Below, in pieces: positions 8,732-19,427 of a stretch of 64,000 nt of DNA. Origin of the DNA: Limnobaculum allomyrinae (lineage in GTDB: Bacteria; Pseudomonadota; Gammaproteobacteria; Enterobacterales; Enterobacteriaceae); contig NZ_JADRCR010000002.1 in NCBI RefSeq assembly GCF_016649425.1, positions 568,575-632,574 on the forward strand, written 5' to 3'. The stretch's first letter is position 1; each line of letters opens with the position of its first letter. The notes beneath the pieces are model-generated. The model saw only the letters and a list, made by a program, of their open reading frames with translations. It was not told the DNA's origin and searched no databases. Both the position numbers and the translations under genes were made by a program.

Positions 8732-9019
8732 TTAACCGTAACGATATTCAACCCCAAAGGTACCGCGCGGATAGGTCCACTCTTCCAAAACGGAATGGCG
8801 ACATAGAATGCGGCAGGTTCCACATTCCAGACAACCGGCATAATCAAAACGAAGCGAGCCATCTTCCAGCTGTTTATACAACCCGGCAGGGCAGGCGAGG
8901 GTCAGGGTTCGAAATGCTGCCATATCTGGGTGTTCACGAATAATGATGTGTGGATGACCCTCGTCCACATGAAACTTATTAATGCCCAGCTTTACGTCAA
9001 TATTGACTGGTTCACTCAT
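8732..9019 (-). CDS. fixX: Ferredoxin-like protein FixX
   Basis: 95 residues, as in E. coli. A single ferredoxin-like domain with cysteines in LACPAGLYK and YAGCLECGTCRILC. It acts with the FixC quinone oxidoreductase in electron transfer from FixAB towards crotonobetainyl-CoA reduction. Its start overlaps the fixC stop by four bases (ATGA), indicating coupled translation at the end of the fixABCX operon. Confidence 0.95.
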   Translation of the reverse strand: MSEPVNIDVKLGINKFHVDEGHPHIIIREHPDMAAFRTLTLACPAGLYKQLEDGSLRFDYAGCLECGTCRILCRHSVLEEWTYPRGTFGVEYRYG

Positions 9020-10305
9020 AGCGCAGTTACTCCTTTAATACCGTCCTTAAACAGGTTCAGGTAGCCAACCTCTTTAGCATGGCGCATGATTTTTTTGCGT
9101 AACGGTTGTGGTGGCTGTCCGTCAATGGTGAACAGATCCGCCATGACGTTGGCCGCCATTTGAGGGTACTGGGTGAACATACGTGGGTTATCCATCATGG
9201 CTGGCACCTTGCGGTAGTGACGCAGATCTTGCATTACCGACAGGTTTTCCAGATGTTGGGTATAGCTGCTTAGCCCTTGTGCGCTAAAGTCGTTTTTAGC
9301 CTTGGCATCCAGCACTGCACGGGCAGCGGCTTCACCGGAGGCGATAGCCAGATCCATACCGCGAATAGTAAACCCAAGGTTGAGGCACATACCTGCGGTA
9401 TCACCGGCAATCAAAACGCCATCACCAATTAGTTTTGGCATCATATTGATACCTGCTTCCGGTACTACATGCGCTGCATACTCAATGGTTTTGCCGCCAG
9501 CAATCAGCGGTCGAACTGCCGGGTGATGTTTAAAATCTTCCAGCATTTGCGGTACGGATTTGTTTGCCTGTTCAATGTGGTGCAAACCATATACCAGCCC
9601 CAGCGAGATAGTATTGCGGTTGGTATACAGGAAACCTCCGCCCATTTGACCATCGGAAGGGGTACCGGCAAACAGCCATGCAGCCCCCTGATTACTCTCC
9701 AGATTAAAGCGCGCTTCCAGCAGATCTTGCGGCAGTTCAATCAGCTCTTTGACGCCAACGGCAACGGAAGCAGGAGATACCGGCTTCGCCATGCCAATTT
9801 GCTCAGCCAGAATAGCGTTAACCCCTTCAGCCAGGATGACAGTGTGGGCTTCCAGCACGTCGCCATCCGCCTCAACACCAATCACTTTACCATCACGTTG
9901 AACCAGCTTATCGACGCGAATACCACAGATAAACTGCGCTCCCGCTTCTTCTGCCTGAGCCATTAACCAGGGGTCGAATTGAGCACGCAATACAGAATAG
10001 GAGTCTTTTAACGGTGTGGCATCGCTGGCGCGATGGTAATCAAGGGTTACGGCGCTGTCATCGGTAAGAAATGAGATCTTTTCGTGAGTAATCCGACGTT
10101 CAACGGGAGCCTGTTCGGCAAAGCCTGGAATAATGCGCTCCAGACTGTGGGTATACAGCCGACCGCCGGTAACGTTTTTGGCGCCGGCATAGTTGCCGCG
10201 CTCAATAACTAATACGTTAGCGCCTTCGCGCGCCAGCACCAGTGCGCAAACGCAGCCTGCCAGCCCCGCACCGACGATAATGGTATCAAAGATATCTTCG
10301 GACAT
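9016..10305 (-). CDS. fixC: Flavoprotein FixC, ETF-quinone oxidoreductase family
   Basis: 429 residues, family length 428. The FAD-binding Rossmann motif VGAGLAGCVCALVLAREG is near the N-terminus, with the second FAD motif GDGVLIAGDTAGMCLN at about residues 292-307. FixC is the membrane-associated dehydrogenase partner of the FixAB flavoprotein in anaerobic carnitine metabolism. It lies 54 bases after fixB, a gap holding a hairpin with a T-run, and overlaps fixX by four bases. Confidence 0.95.
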   Translation of the reverse strand: MSEDIFDTIIVGAGLAGCVCALVLAREGANVLVIERGNYAGAKNVTGGRLYTHSLERIIPGFAEQAPVERRITHEKISFLTDDSAVTLDYHRASDATPLKDSYSVLRAQFDPWLMAQAEEAGAQFICGIRVDKLVQRDGKVIGVEADGDVLEAHTVILAEGVNAILAEQIGMAKPVSPASVAVGVKELIELPQDLLEARFNLESNQGAAWLFAGTPSDGQMGGGFLYTNRNTISLGLVYGLHHIEQANKSVPQMLEDFKHHPAVRPLIAGGKTIEYAAHVVPEAGINMMPKLIGDGVLIAGDTAGMCLNLGFTIRGMDLAIASGEAAARAVLDAKAKNDFSAQGLSSYTQHLENLSVMQDLRHYRKVPAMMDNPRMFTQYPQMAANVMADLFTIDGQPPQPLRKKIMRHAKEVGYLNLFKDGIKGVTAL

Positions 10306-10325
10306 AGTGTCTCCAGGTAGACGAC

Positions 10326-10357
10326 AAAAAGCGCAGCGCTGAATGGCCGCGCTTTTT
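10326..10357 (-). terminator. Intercistronic hairpin between fixB and fixC
   Basis: Arms AAAAAGCGC (10326-10334) and GCGCTTTTT (10349-10357). Read in the operon direction it is a GC stem followed by TTTTT, two bases after the fixB stop. It may attenuate transcription or stabilise the fixAB message. Confidence 0.5.
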
Positions 10358-10359
10358 GG

Positions 10360-11301
10360 TTAACGTTTTAACGCCTCAGTTAGCGCAGGAACGATCTTCA
10401 TCAGGTCGCCGACCAGACCATAATCGGCATACTGGAATATCGGTGCGTTTTTATCTTTGTTGATCGCCATGATGATTTGAGCGCCATTAGCACCAACCAT
10501 ATGTTGGATTTGACCGGAAATACCTAGTGCCAGATAGAGCTCTGGCTTGATCATAATGCCGGAGATACCGACATAGCGTTCCCGTTCCATCCACTTCTCG
10601 TTTTCTGCCACCGGACGTGAACAGCCCAGTTCGGCACCCATGGCATGGCTGAGGGCTTCAGCAATAGAGATATTGGCCTGATTACCGATACCGCGACCAA
10701 CGCTAACCACCAGACGTGCTTTACCAAGATCGACGCTGTTACTTTGCTTCACCTTACGGGAGACGCAGATGATTGGATTTTTCGGTGCGACAAACTCCAG
10801 CGGTGTAGCATTACCACTGCGGGATGCATCTTCCTGCGCAGCGTCAAACACACCGCTGTTCAACGTGGTTACCGCATAAGGTGTGGTAATTTGTTCTTTA
10901 CCAAACGCCAACCCGCCATACACCATGTGGGTTGCCACTAAGTGACCATCCTGCAACACCAGTTCGTTGGCGTCATTAACCACACCGGCAGCCAGACGGG
11001 CACCCAGCCGAGCCGCCAGCGCTTTGCAGCGTCGGGTAGCGGGTAGCAGCACCAGAGCGCCCGCACCGTGATTTTTAATGGTTTGTACTAATGTGTCGGC
11101 ATAGTCTTCGATAATGCGATCTGCCGGGATGGCGGCTAAATCATAAGCGGCATCTGCGCCAAGGCGAAAAGCCTGAGCTGACTGCTCATTGCCCTGAACA
11201 ATGACGCGAACGTCTTCACCAAGCTGACGGGCTGCGCCCATCAATTCTGGCAGGCGGGATGCCGCATCGCTAAATACCCAAACAGTTGAAAATTTGCTCA
11301 T
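10360..11301 (-). CDS. fixB: Electron transfer flavoprotein alpha subunit FixB
   Basis: 313 residues, the same length as the E. coli protein. The N-terminal ETF domain is followed by the C-terminal FAD-binding domain, with [30 protein letters not shown] and the terminal [21 protein letters not shown], all hallmarks of ETF alpha. It forms the heterodimer with FixA that passes electrons to the carnitine pathway, possibly bifurcating. It is 12 bases downstream of fixA. Confidence 0.96.
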   Translation of the reverse strand: MSKFSTVWVFSDAASRLPELMGAARQLGEDVRVIVQGNEQSAQAFRLGADAAYDLAAIPADRIIEDYADTLVQTIKNHGAGALVLLPATRRCKALAARLGARLAAGVVNDANELVLQDGHLVATHMVYGGLAFGKEQITTPYAVTTLNSGVFDAAQEDASRSGNATPLEFVAPKNPIICVSRKVKQSNSVDLGKARLVVSVGRGIGNQANISIAEALSHAMGAELGCSRPVAENEKWMERERYVGISGIMIKPELYLALGISGQIQHMVGANGAQIIMAINKDKNAPIFQYADYGLVGDLMKIVPALTEALKR

Positions 11302-11313
11302 GTCATCCCCTCA

Positions 11314-12087
11314 TTAACCGATTACTTTACGCAGGTGTTCTGCAAATTCGGCGATTTGTTCTTCGCCATCGCCTTCAATGATCACGCGAGCACGCGCTTT
11401 CTGTTGAGGAGCCAGTACGCTGAGTAATGTGGTGTAAGAGCTCACATCACTCATTCCTAAATCTGTAGTTTGCCAGGCCTGAACCGGTTTTTTTGCCGCG
11501 CCAAGGATCGCCTTCATGGAAGGAATTTGTGGTGCGTTAATATCGGTAGAGACGGCAACCACCGCTGGCAGATTGAGCGTTAAGGTTTCTACTTCATCCT
11601 CCAGCGTGCGTTCCACCTGAATTTGCGTATCGGACAGGCTGATAATGCGGCTGACGCCATTAATCGCGCTAACACCCAACGCTTCACCCAGCAGCAGGCC
11701 AACCTGTTGAGCATAAAGGTCAGCAGAGCCATCGCCGCACAGAATCAGATCGAAGCCCGATTTTTGTGCTGCCGCAGCCAGAATGGCCGCGGTTTGATGG
11801 GGCAGAGCATTCTCCAGCCCTGGCTCAGAGACAACAATCAGCTCATCCGGGCCGCGTGACAAAACATCTTTACGCCCTTTAGGATTTGCCAATGCTTCAC
11901 CGCCGGTGCTCATGGCAACAATATGAATATCGCTATTTTGTTGTTTTAGCGCGCAGGCAGCTTCAATAGCGTTAAGGTCGAATTGGCTGATTTTTGCATC
12001 TGTTTTACTGAGGTTCAGTGTGCCATCACCGTTAACGGTAATATCCTGCTCCTCGGGAATGAGTTTATAGCATGCAATTATTTTCAT
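11314..12087 (-). CDS. fixA: Electron transfer flavoprotein beta subunit FixA
   Basis: 257 residues (E. coli 256). Contains [15 protein letters not shown] at the N-terminus and [11 protein letters not shown] and [17 protein letters not shown], typical of ETF beta. I chose ATG 12087, not the adjacent GTG 12090, because the GGAG ribosome site is then at normal spacing and the start matches E. coli. It is the first gene of fixABCX, divergent from caiT across a 650-base control region. Confidence 0.96.
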   Translation of the reverse strand: MKIIACYKLIPEEQDITVNGDGTLNLSKTDAKISQFDLNAIEAACALKQQNSDIHIVAMSTGGEALANPKGRKDVLSRGPDELIVVSEPGLENALPHQTAAILAAAAQKSGFDLILCGDGSADLYAQQVGLLLGEALGVSAINGVSRIISLSDTQIQVERTLEDEVETLTLNLPAVVAVSTDINAPQIPSMKAILGAAKKPVQAWQTTDLGMSDVSSYTTLLSVLAPQQKARARVIIEGDGEEQIAEFAEHLRKVIG

Positions 12088-12090
12088 CAC

Positions 12091-12748
12091 TTCTCCGATT
12101 AGACAATATAATTTTCAATATTGTGAAGTATTTCCCAAATTAGAAACTAAATATAAATTAAGGAAAATATAATATAACGGCATGTTTGAGGCCGTTTAAA
12201 AATTTACGTGGTTATTAACGGTAAAATAGTTCACCAGACCTAATATGATTAATTAATATTCTATTTATCCATTCCTCAGCATCAAATTATCCTGATGACA
12301 ATAGAAATACCATGATTCATCGGGTCAAAATAATACGTAGATCACCAATATTGAAAGTGTCACCTCGGTATGTAACTCTTTTTAAGTAGAGGTTTTGTTT
12401 TTTATTTGATTGATTTTAAATGGTATTTTTTGTTTTTCGATCGTGTAATATCTCCGGGTAGTGTCTGTGGTGAAATGAAATCAGGGACATAACTTGATTA
12501 AGATCACGGATTATTCAGCGTTCAAATTTCATTATAAACCCCATGTTAATTATCTAACCTTTCTGCATTAAGGAATATGCTCTGAATTCTATTTATATAT
12601 TTAATGTGTTGTGTTTTGAGTTTCTGATTCTGAAGTTTAATTAAAAAGATAAATTTATGCCGGGGTGTGTTCACCTATTTAAGGTGACATGGATAGTTTC
12701 TGTTTAGAAACGTAGCTCTCAATATTGCCATTGTGAGGAGAATATTTC
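12091..12748. promoter_or_regulatory. fixA-caiT divergent control region
   Basis: About 650 AT-rich bases without a gene between the divergent fix and cai operons. TTGATTAAGATCAC at 12494-12507 is one mismatch from the FNR consensus TTGATnnnnATCAA and may also serve CRP. In E. coli this intergenic region carries the CRP and CaiF sites that activate both operons in anaerobiosis. I cannot place the CaiF sites with confidence. Confidence 0.55.
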
Positions 12749-12769
12749 ATGGGGCAGATACAAAAATGA
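12749..12769 (+). other. Six-codon mini-ORF overlapping the caiT start
   Basis: ATG at 12749 has the only good ribosome site in the leader (GAGGAG, 12735-12740) and encodes MGQIQK. Its TGA (12767-12769) overlaps the caiT start ATG (12766-12768) in an ATGA arrangement. It therefore looks like a leader peptide that feeds caiT by termination-reinitiation, or the relic of a shifted start codon. Confidence 0.5.
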
Positions 12770-14295
12770 AAACTGAAAATGAAGCAGGAAAAAAGAAAAC
12801 GGGTATAGAACCCAAAGTCTTTTTCCCTTCGCTAATTATTGTAGCAATACTTTGCTATTTGACGGTTCGCGATCTGGAAGCGTCAAACGCGGTTATTAAC
12901 TCAGTATTTAACTACATCACCTATGAATGGGGATGGGCATTTGAATGGTACATGGTAGTGATGTTCGGCGGCTGGTTCTGGCTAATTTTTGGACCATTCG
13001 CTCATCGTACTTTGGGGGATGAAAAGCCAGAGTTCAGTACCCTGAGCTGGATTTTTATGATGTTTGCCTCCTGTACTTCTGCCGCAGTACTGTTTTGGGG
13101 CTCCATTGAGATTTATTACTACGTTTCTTCTCCGCCATTTGGTCTGGAACCATTCTCTACTCCGGCGAAAGAACTTGGTCTGGCTTATAGTTTGTTCCAC
13201 TGGGGGCCATTGCCGTGGGCAACCTATAGCTTCCTGGCAGTCGCGTTTGGCTACTTCATGTTTGTAAGAAAAATCAATGTGATGCGCCCAAGCGGAACCT
13301 TAGTACCACTACTGGGAGAAAAACGCTGTAAAGGGATTATCGGTACCATGGTGGATAACCTCTATCTGGTGGCGCTGATTCTGGCGATGGGAACCAGCCT
13401 TGGCTTGGCTACGCCGTTGGTCACTGAATGTATTCAGTACTTATTTGGCATTCCACATACGTTGGAACTGGATGCATTAATCATTGGCTGTTGGATTATA
13501 TTTAACGCCATTTGCGTTGCGTTTGGTCTGCAAAAAGGGATCAAGATTGCCAGTGACGTGCGTAACTATTTGAGCATTATCATTCTGGCCTGGGTATTTA
13601 TCATTGGTGCAACCAGCTTTACGGTGAACTACTTCACCGATTCGGTTGGGGTATTGCTGATGAATGTGGGTCGGATGCTGTTTTATACCGATGCGATCAG
13701 CAAAAGTGGGTTCCCTCAGGGCTGGACAGTATTCTACTGGGCGTGGTGGATCGTTTATGGCATCCAGATGTGTATCTTCCTGGCGCGTATCTCTAAAGGA
13801 CGTAGCGTACGTCAACTGTGTTTGGGGATGGTTGGTGGACTGACGGCGTCTACCTGGCTGCTGTGGACCATCTTGGGCAGTAATACTCTGTCTCTCATCA
13901 ATAACCAAACCATCAATATTCCACAAATCATTGAACAGCACGGTGTGGCGAGAGCCATTATCCAAACCTGGGCTGCATTGCCGTTAAGTACGATCACCAT
14001 GTGGGCATTCTTTATTCTCTGCTTTATCGCCACGGTCACTCTGATTAACGCCTGCTCTTACACACTGGCTATGTCGACCTGTAAAGAAGCCAATGGCTAC
14101 GATGAACCACCAGTTTGGGTGCGTGTGGGTTGGTCGGTGCTGGTAGGCATTATCGGCATTATCCTGCTGGCATTAGGTGGTCTGAAGCCGATTCAGACAG
14201 CGATTATTGCCGGGGGATGTCCGCTGTTCTTCGTCAACATAATGATAACCATCTCTTTCCTGAAAGACGCCAAAGCGACTCATTGGAAATATTGA
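12766..14295 (+). CDS. caiT: L-carnitine/gamma-butyrobetaine antiporter
   Basis: 509 residues of the BCCT family with 12 membrane segments; E. coli CaiT has 504. After the N-terminal [16 protein letters not shown], the substrate-site tryptophans appear in [13 protein letters not shown], and the unusual sodium-independent CaiT features are retained ([12 protein letters not shown]-type TM5, with Met in place of the sodium-site residue). It exchanges external carnitine for internal gamma-butyrobetaine. ATG 12766 is chosen by alignment; a GTG at 12733 in frame would add 11 residues but has no ribosome site. First gene of caiTABCD. Confidence 0.96.
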   Translation: MKTENEAGKKKTGIEPKVFFPSLIIVAILCYLTVRDLEASNAVINSVFNYITYEWGWAFEWYMVVMFGGWFWLIFGPFAHRTLGDEKPEFSTLSWIFMMFASCTSAAVLFWGSIEIYYYVSSPPFGLEPFSTPAKELGLAYSLFHWGPLPWATYSFLAVAFGYFMFVRKINVMRPSGTLVPLLGEKRCKGIIGTMVDNLYLVALILAMGTSLGLATPLVTECIQYLFGIPHTLELDALIIGCWIIFNAICVAFGLQKGIKIASDVRNYLSIIILAWVFIIGATSFTVNYFTDSVGVLLMNVGRMLFYTDAISKSGFPQGWTVFYWAWWIVYGIQMCIFLARISKGRSVRQLCLGMVGGLTASTWLLWTILGSNTLSLINNQTINIPQIIEQHGVARAIIQTWAALPLSTITMWAFFILCFIATVTLINACSYTLAMSTCKEANGYDEPPVWVRVGWSVLVGIIGIILLALGGLKPIQTAIIAGGCPLFFVNIMITISFLKDAKATHWKY

Positions 14296-14329
14296 TCTTT
14301 TAACACAGAAAACAGAAGAGGCCTTACCT

Positions 14330-15472
14330 ATGGATTTTACATTGACCGATGAACAGGAGCTGTTTGTTGCCGGTATTCGAGATTTGATGGCGCAGGAAAA
14401 CTGGGAAGCCTACTTTGCCGAATGCGACCGTAACAGTGAGTATCCTGAGCGCTTTGTCAGAGCGCTGGCAGAGATGGGGCTGGATAGCCTGCTGCTGGCG
14501 GAAGAGCACGGTGGGCTGGATGCCGGGTTCGTTACGCTGGCGGCGGTTTGGGCTGAGCTCGGGCGTTTAGGCGCACCGACTTATGTGCTGTATCAACTGC
14601 CGGGCGGTTTTAATACCGTTTTACGCGAAGGTACACAGGAACAAATCGATAAGATTATGGCGTTTCAGGGTACCGGTAAACAAATGTGGAACTCAGCCAT
14701 TACTGAACCGGGCGCCGGTTCTGACGTAGGCAGTCTGCAAACTAACTACATCCGTAAGAATGGCAAAGTGTACCTTAACGGCAGCAAATGCTTTATCACC
14801 AGTAGCGCCTACACCCCTTATATCGTGGTGATGGCCCGGGATGCTGCCTCACCGGATAAACCAATTTATTCCGAATGGTTTGTTGATATGAGCAAGCCGG
14901 GTGTTAAAGCCTCCAAGCTGGAAAAGCTGGGGTTGAGAATGGATAGCTGCTGCGAAATCGTATTCGATAACGTCGAGCTGGAAGAGAAGGACATGTTTGG
15001 CCGTGAAGGCAACGGTTTTAACCGGGTGAAAGAAGAGTTCGACCATGAACGTTTTATTGTGGCTTTAACCAACTATGGTACCGCTTACTGCGCCTATGAA
15101 GATGCGGCGAAGTACGCTAACCAGCGGGTGCAATTTGGTGAAACCATTGGTCGTTTCCAACTGATTCAGGAAAAATTTGCTCATATGGCAATCAAACTGA
15201 ACGCCATGAAAAATATGCTGTTTGAATCAGCCTGGAAAAGCGATAACGGCCTGATGACCTCTGGCGATGCGGCAATGTGTAAATTCTATTGTGCGAACGC
15301 CGCCTTTGAAGTGGTGGATTCTGCCATGCAGGTGCTGGGTGGTATTGGTATTGCCGGAGACCATCGGGTCACTCGCTTCTGGCGTGACCTGCGGGTTGAC
15401 CGTATTTCCGGTGGTTCAGATGAAATGCAGATTCTGACTCTGGGCCGTGCCGAACTGAAAAAGTATCGTTAA
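14330..15472 (+). CDS. caiA: Crotonobetainyl-CoA reductase
   Basis: 380 residues, as in E. coli CaiA. Acyl-CoA dehydrogenase family: an N-terminal helical domain, the beta domain with [15 protein letters not shown] and [12 protein letters not shown], and the C-terminal helical domain ending [20 protein letters not shown]. It reduces crotonobetainyl-CoA to gamma-butyrobetainyl-CoA using electrons from the Fix flavoproteins. It lies 34 bases after caiT. Confidence 0.97.
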   Translation: MDFTLTDEQELFVAGIRDLMAQENWEAYFAECDRNSEYPERFVRALAEMGLDSLLLAEEHGGLDAGFVTLAAVWAELGRLGAPTYVLYQLPGGFNTVLREGTQEQIDKIMAFQGTGKQMWNSAITEPGAGSDVGSLQTNYIRKNGKVYLNGSKCFITSSAYTPYIVVMARDAASPDKPIYSEWFVDMSKPGVKASKLEKLGLRMDSCCEIVFDNVELEEKDMFGREGNGFNRVKEEFDHERFIVALTNYGTAYCAYEDAAKYANQRVQFGETIGRFQLIQEKFAHMAIKLNAMKNMLFESAWKSDNGLMTSGDAAMCKFYCANAAFEVVDSAMQVLGGIGIAGDHRVTRFWRDLRVDRISGGSDEMQILTLGRAELKKYR

Positions 15473-15559
15473 TCACTTTCACCAGACAACAGGGATGCTT
15501 TTGGTGAAGTGCTGACCTGAAGCATTCCTGAACTGGTGCCATACAAAAGGCTAATAATT

Positions 15560-16777
15560 ATGTCTGAACGGTTATCCATGCCCACATTCGGCCCACTTTC
15601 CGGTTTACGGGTAGTTTTTTCCGGAATTGAGATTGCCGGTCCCTTTGCCGGACAAATGTTTGCCGAGTGGGGGGCTGAAGTTATCTGGATCGAAAACGTC
15701 ACCTACGGCGATACTATTCGTATTCAACCTAATTACCCTCAGCTTTCAAGGCGTAACCTGCACGCGCTGTCACTGAATATCTTTAAAGATGAAGGGCGGG
15801 AAGCTTTTTTGAAGCTAATTGAAACCACCGATATCTTCATTGAAGCCAGTAAAGGGCCCGCTTTTGCCCGTCGCGGTATTACGGATGAAGTATTGTGGGA
15901 ACATAACGAAAAGCTGGTGATTGCTCACCTCTCCGGTTTTGGTCAGTACGGTACGCCGGAGTACACCAATCTTGCTGCTTATAACACCATTGCGCAGGCT
16001 TTTAGCGGCTATCTGATTCAAAATGGTGATAAAGATCAACCGATGCCGGCTTTCCCTTATACGGCGGACTATTTCTCTGGTATGACGGTAACCACGGCAA
16101 CCTTGGCCGCATTGCATAAGGTGCGTGAAACTGGCGTTGGTGAAAGTATCGACGTGGCAATGTATGAAGTTATGTTGCGCATGGGTCAGTACTTCATGAT
16201 GGATTACTTTAACGGCGGCGAAATTTGTCCGCGTATGACCAAAGGGAAAGACCCTTATTATACCGGCTGTGGCCTGTATAAATGCCAGGATGGCTACATA
16301 GTGATGGAGCTGGTGGGTGTGAACCAGATTCAGGAAATGTTTAAGGATATGGGTATTGATTACCTGTGGGGAACGCCTGAAATCCCGGAAGATACTCAAC
16401 TGATACATCGTATCGAATGCCCTAAAGGCCAGTTTGTTGAAGATAAACTGGATGAGTTTTTGGCCGAAAGACCAATTGCTCAGGTGTTGGCTCGCTTTGC
16501 CGAACTGAAAATCGCCTCGACTAAAGTGCTGACCATTCCTGAGTTAGAAGACAATCCGCAGTATGTTGCCCGTGAGTCTATCACCCACTGGCAAACCATT
16601 GATGGCCAGGACTGTAAAGGGCCAAACGTTATGCCGAAGTTTAAGAATAATCCGGGGCAAATTTGGCGCGGTATGCCAACCCTGGGAATGGATACTGCCG
16701 CCATTTTAGCCAACGTTGGCTACAGTGAGGCGGACATTCAGCAACTGGTAACTAAAGGTCTGGCCAAGGTGGGGTAA
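15560..16777 (+). CDS. caiB: CoA-transferase CaiB (gamma-butyrobetainyl-CoA:carnitine)
   Basis: 405 residues, exactly the E. coli length when started at ATG 15560 (the frame opens 24 bases earlier without a ribosome site). A family III CoA-transferase: [22 protein letters not shown] at the N-terminus, with the catalytic aspartate expected in YTADYFSG. It moves CoA between gamma-butyrobetainyl-CoA and carnitine or crotonobetaine, so the pathway can cycle without ATP once primed. This matters because the adjacent ligase gene caiC appears damaged. Confidence 0.96.
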   Translation: MSERLSMPTFGPLSGLRVVFSGIEIAGPFAGQMFAEWGAEVIWIENVTYGDTIRIQPNYPQLSRRNLHALSLNIFKDEGREAFLKLIETTDIFIEASKGPAFARRGITDEVLWEHNEKLVIAHLSGFGQYGTPEYTNLAAYNTIAQAFSGYLIQNGDKDQPMPAFPYTADYFSGMTVTTATLAALHKVRETGVGESIDVAMYEVMLRMGQYFMMDYFNGGEICPRMTKGKDPYYTGCGLYKCQDGYIVMELVGVNQIQEMFKDMGIDYLWGTPEIPEDTQLIHRIECPKGQFVEDKLDEFLAERPIAQVLARFAELKIASTKVLTIPELEDNPQYVARESITHWQTIDGQDCKGPNVMPKFKNNPGQIWRGMPTLGMDTAAILANVGYSEADIQQLVTKGLAKVG

Positions 16778-16857
16778 CCCCTTTAGTTATTCATTGAATA
16801 AAGTTTTGCCGTCATTGCACCCCCACCAACCGTGCAGCAATATTGGGTAGGTATGGA

Positions 16858-18412
16858 ATGGATATAGTAGGTAGACAAGATTTACGTCAAATGTGGGACG
16901 ACCTTGCGGAACTGCACGGTGACCGCATTGATTGTAGAGAATCTTCAGGGGCTGGCGCTGGAATATAGCTACCGGAAGTTAAATGAGGAGATTAATCGTA
17001 CCGCCAATCTCTTTCATTCGCTGGGGGTAGCTAAAGGCGACAAAATAGCTCTGCATCTCAATAATTGCGCTGAATTTTTCTTTTGCTGGTTTGGGTTGGC
17101 GAAAATCGGCGCGGTGATGGTGCCGGTGAACGCTAACCTGTTAAAAAATGAGAGTGCCTATATCGTTAATCAGTGTGAAGCTTCGATGGTGGTAACCAGC
17201 AGCGAGTTTATTACCATGTATCAGGAGATACAGCAGGAGGTGCTGGCGCCAATACAGCGGCTGATGTTGATTGATCCGGTAGAAGAAGATCGCTCTTCAT
17301 CCGACGTGCTGGACTTTCATCATCTACAGCAGGTTCAGCCCCTTCATTTGATGCATTGGGAAGATCTCGATGTTGAAGATACGGCGGAAATCTTGTTTAC
17401 CTCCGGTACAACTTCTCGTCCCAAGGGGGTAGTGATCACTCACTATAACCTGAGGTTTGCCGGTTACTATACCTCCTGGCAGTGTGCTTTGCGTCAGGAT
17501 GACGTCTATCTGACGCCAATGCCTGCCTTTCATATCGATTGTCAGTGTACCGCGGCGATGGCCGCTTTCTCCGCCGGTGCGACCTTTGTACTGCTGGAGA
17601 AATTCAGCGCGCGTACGTTTTGGGCTCAGGTCTGCAAGTACCGGGCGACGGTGACCGAATGTATACCGCTGATGATCAAAACCATGATGATGCAGCCGCA
17701 GATGCCATGGGAAAAGCAGCACTGCCTGCGTGAAGTGCTGTTTTATCTCAATATATCCGATCGGGAAAAAGACGCTTTTGTTCAGCGTTTTGGCGTTCGG
17801 CTATTCACCTCTTACGGTATGACAGAGACTATCGTTGGCGCCATTGGTGACCGTCCGGGAGATAAACGCCGCTGGCCATCCATTGGTCGCGCCGGGTTTG
17901 CCTATCAAGTGCAGATCCGCGATCGGGATGGAACGCTGCTGGGGGCTAATGTTACCGGGGAAATTTGCATTAAAGGCATTCCTGGCAAAACCCTGTTTAA
18001 AGAGTACTACCGTATGCCTGAAGAGACAGCTAAAGCGCTGAGTGCTGATGGCTGGCTGCGTACCGGTGATTATGGCTATGTCGATAACGAAGGTTTCTTC
18101 TACTTCGTTGAGCGTAGCTGCAACATGATTAAGCGTAGTGGTGAAAATATTTCCTGTGTCGAGCTGGAGAATATTATTTCCACTCATCCCAAAATCATGG
18201 ATGTCACGGTAATTGGCCTGAAGGATTCGATTCGGGATGAGGCGATTAAAGCATTCGTGGTGCTCAATGAAGGGGCAACCATAACAGAAGAGGAGTTCTT
18301 CTCGTTTTGTGAAAGTCATATGGCCAAATTTAAAGTGCCATCCTTTCTGGAGATAAGGAAGAGTTTACCAAGAAGCTGCTCGGGAAAAATTATTAAAAAA
18401 GGTCTGCACTGA
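16858..18412 (+). pseudogene. caiC: Carnitine-CoA ligase CaiC, frameshifted near the 5' end
   Basis: An AMP-forming acyl-CoA synthetase. The body (from about 16910) is intact: [33 protein letters not shown] and the C-terminal [11 protein letters not shown]. However, the family's N-terminus [18 protein letters not shown] is encoded from ATG 16858 in a different frame, which runs into TAG at 16966. The frames switch between about 16919 and 16922, where E. coli reads YGHKTALI and here HGD is followed out of frame by TALI; one base sits where a multiple of three would be needed. The downstream frame has only a TTG start (16904). Either the gene is inactivated, it is expressed as an N-terminally shortened protein, or there is a sequence error. 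Confidence 0.8.
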
Positions 18413-18539
18413 GTGTGTTGAATAAATAATAAACAGAGCGTACAGGCGACACGACTATTTATTCTGAGGTCGTCTGGGTTTGCTGCGCTCCATTATCAGC
18501 TCAGTGAAGTTATTAATTGCCAGTCAATGGAGTATTAAC

Positions 18540-19325
18540 ATGAGCGAATCGTTACACGTAAGCCGGAATGGACACATTCTGGAGATTATTTTAGACAGAC
18601 CTAAAGCTAACGCCATCGATGCTAAAACCAGTTTTGAAATGGGTGATGTATTTATTCAGTTTCGTGACGATCCTGAGCTGCGGGTGGCAATTATTGCCGG
18701 TGCCGGTGAGCGTTTCTTCTCTGCCGGCTGGGACTTAAAAGCCGCCGCGGAAGGGGAAGCCCCCGATGCTGATTTCGGCCCAGGCGGATTTGCAGGGCTG
18801 ACGGAGCTTTTCAATCTGGATAAGCCGGTGATCGCCGCGGTAAATGGCTATGCTTTTGGTGGTGGTTTTGAGTTGGCGCTGGCGGCAGATATGATTATTT
18901 GTTCTCAAAATGCCAGTTTCGCGGTTCCTGAAACTAAACTGGGTATTGTTCCCGACAGCGGCGGTATGCTGCGCCTGCCGAAAATACTGCCACCAGCCAT
19001 TGCCAACGAAATGATGATGACCGGACGTCAGATGAATGCCGAGGAAGCCTTGCGTTGGGGGATTGTTAATCGGGTAGTAGAGAGTGGACAGTTAATGGAG
19101 GCGGCTCGCGAGCTGGCTCATCAGCTGGCTCTCAGTGCGCCTTTGGCCGTGGCGGCGATTAAGGAGATCTATCGTGAAACCGGAGAAATGTCGGTGGAAG
19201 AGGGGTATCGCCATATACGTAGTGGCAAGCTGAAAAATTATCCGTCAGTTCTTCATTCAGAAGATGCGCTGGAAGGGCCAAAAGCCTTTGCTGAGAAACG
19301 TGATCCGGTATGGAAAGGAAAGTAA
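18540..19325 (+). CDS. caiD: Carnitinyl-CoA dehydratase
   Basis: 261 residues, identical in length to E. coli CaiD. Crotonase fold: [13 protein letters not shown], the oxyanion-hole region [15 protein letters not shown], and the catalytic glutamates expected around ELALAAD and [15 protein letters not shown]. It interconverts carnitinyl-CoA and crotonobetainyl-CoA. ATG 18540 is chosen because GGAG is at 18529-18532; the frame opens at 18480. It is the last cai gene here: the caiE that follows in E. coli is missing. Confidence 0.97.
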   Translation: MSESLHVSRNGHILEIILDRPKANAIDAKTSFEMGDVFIQFRDDPELRVAIIAGAGERFFSAGWDLKAAAEGEAPDADFGPGGFAGLTELFNLDKPVIAAVNGYAFGGGFELALAADMIICSQNASFAVPETKLGIVPDSGGMLRLPKILPPAIANEMMMTGRQMNAEEALRWGIVNRVVESGQLMEAARELAHQLALSAPLAVAAIKEIYRETGEMSVEEGYRHIRSGKLKNYPSVLHSEDALEGPKAFAEKRDPVWKGK

Positions 19326-19346
19326 ATAGGATCAGAAAGTGATTTG

Positions 19347-19382
19347 CCAACAGGATACACACTTATATGTTTATCCTGTTGG
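19347..19382 (+). terminator. Stem-loop after caiD
   Basis: CCAACAGGATA (19347-19357) pairs with TATCCTGTTGG (19372-19382), an 11-bp stem 22 bases beyond the caiD stop. Without a T-run it may be a Rho-independent terminator of weak type or a message-stabilising end. Confidence 0.5.
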
Positions 19383-19405
19383 TGAAAGCTGCATTAACAA
19401 AACAT

Positions 19406-19427
19406 CGCCAACCCTTAGCGGTTGGCG
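19406..19427 (-). terminator. smpB terminator overlapping the stop codon
   Basis: CGCCAACC (19406-19413) pairs with GGTTGGCG (19420-19427). The smpB stop codon (19415-19417) lies in the loop, and a T-rich stretch follows in the minus-strand direction. Confidence 0.6.

Noticed and set aside
8702-8806. A 34-codon plus-strand frame with a very good ribosome site (AAGGAG at 8691-8696)
   Set aside because: Two thirds of it is antisense to the 3' end of fixX, it matches no known family and nothing follows it. The ribosome-like sequence is probably chance.
12733-12765. GTG 12733 as the caiT start
   Set aside because: It would give an N-terminal extension absent from CaiT homologues and has no ribosome site in front; the GAGGAG is downstream of it.
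19330-19415. A second copy of the ssrA 3' end as the far att site of the carnitine block
   Set aside because: I looked for TGGTGGAGCTGGCGGGAG or its complement near smpB and saw none; the hairpins there are terminators.
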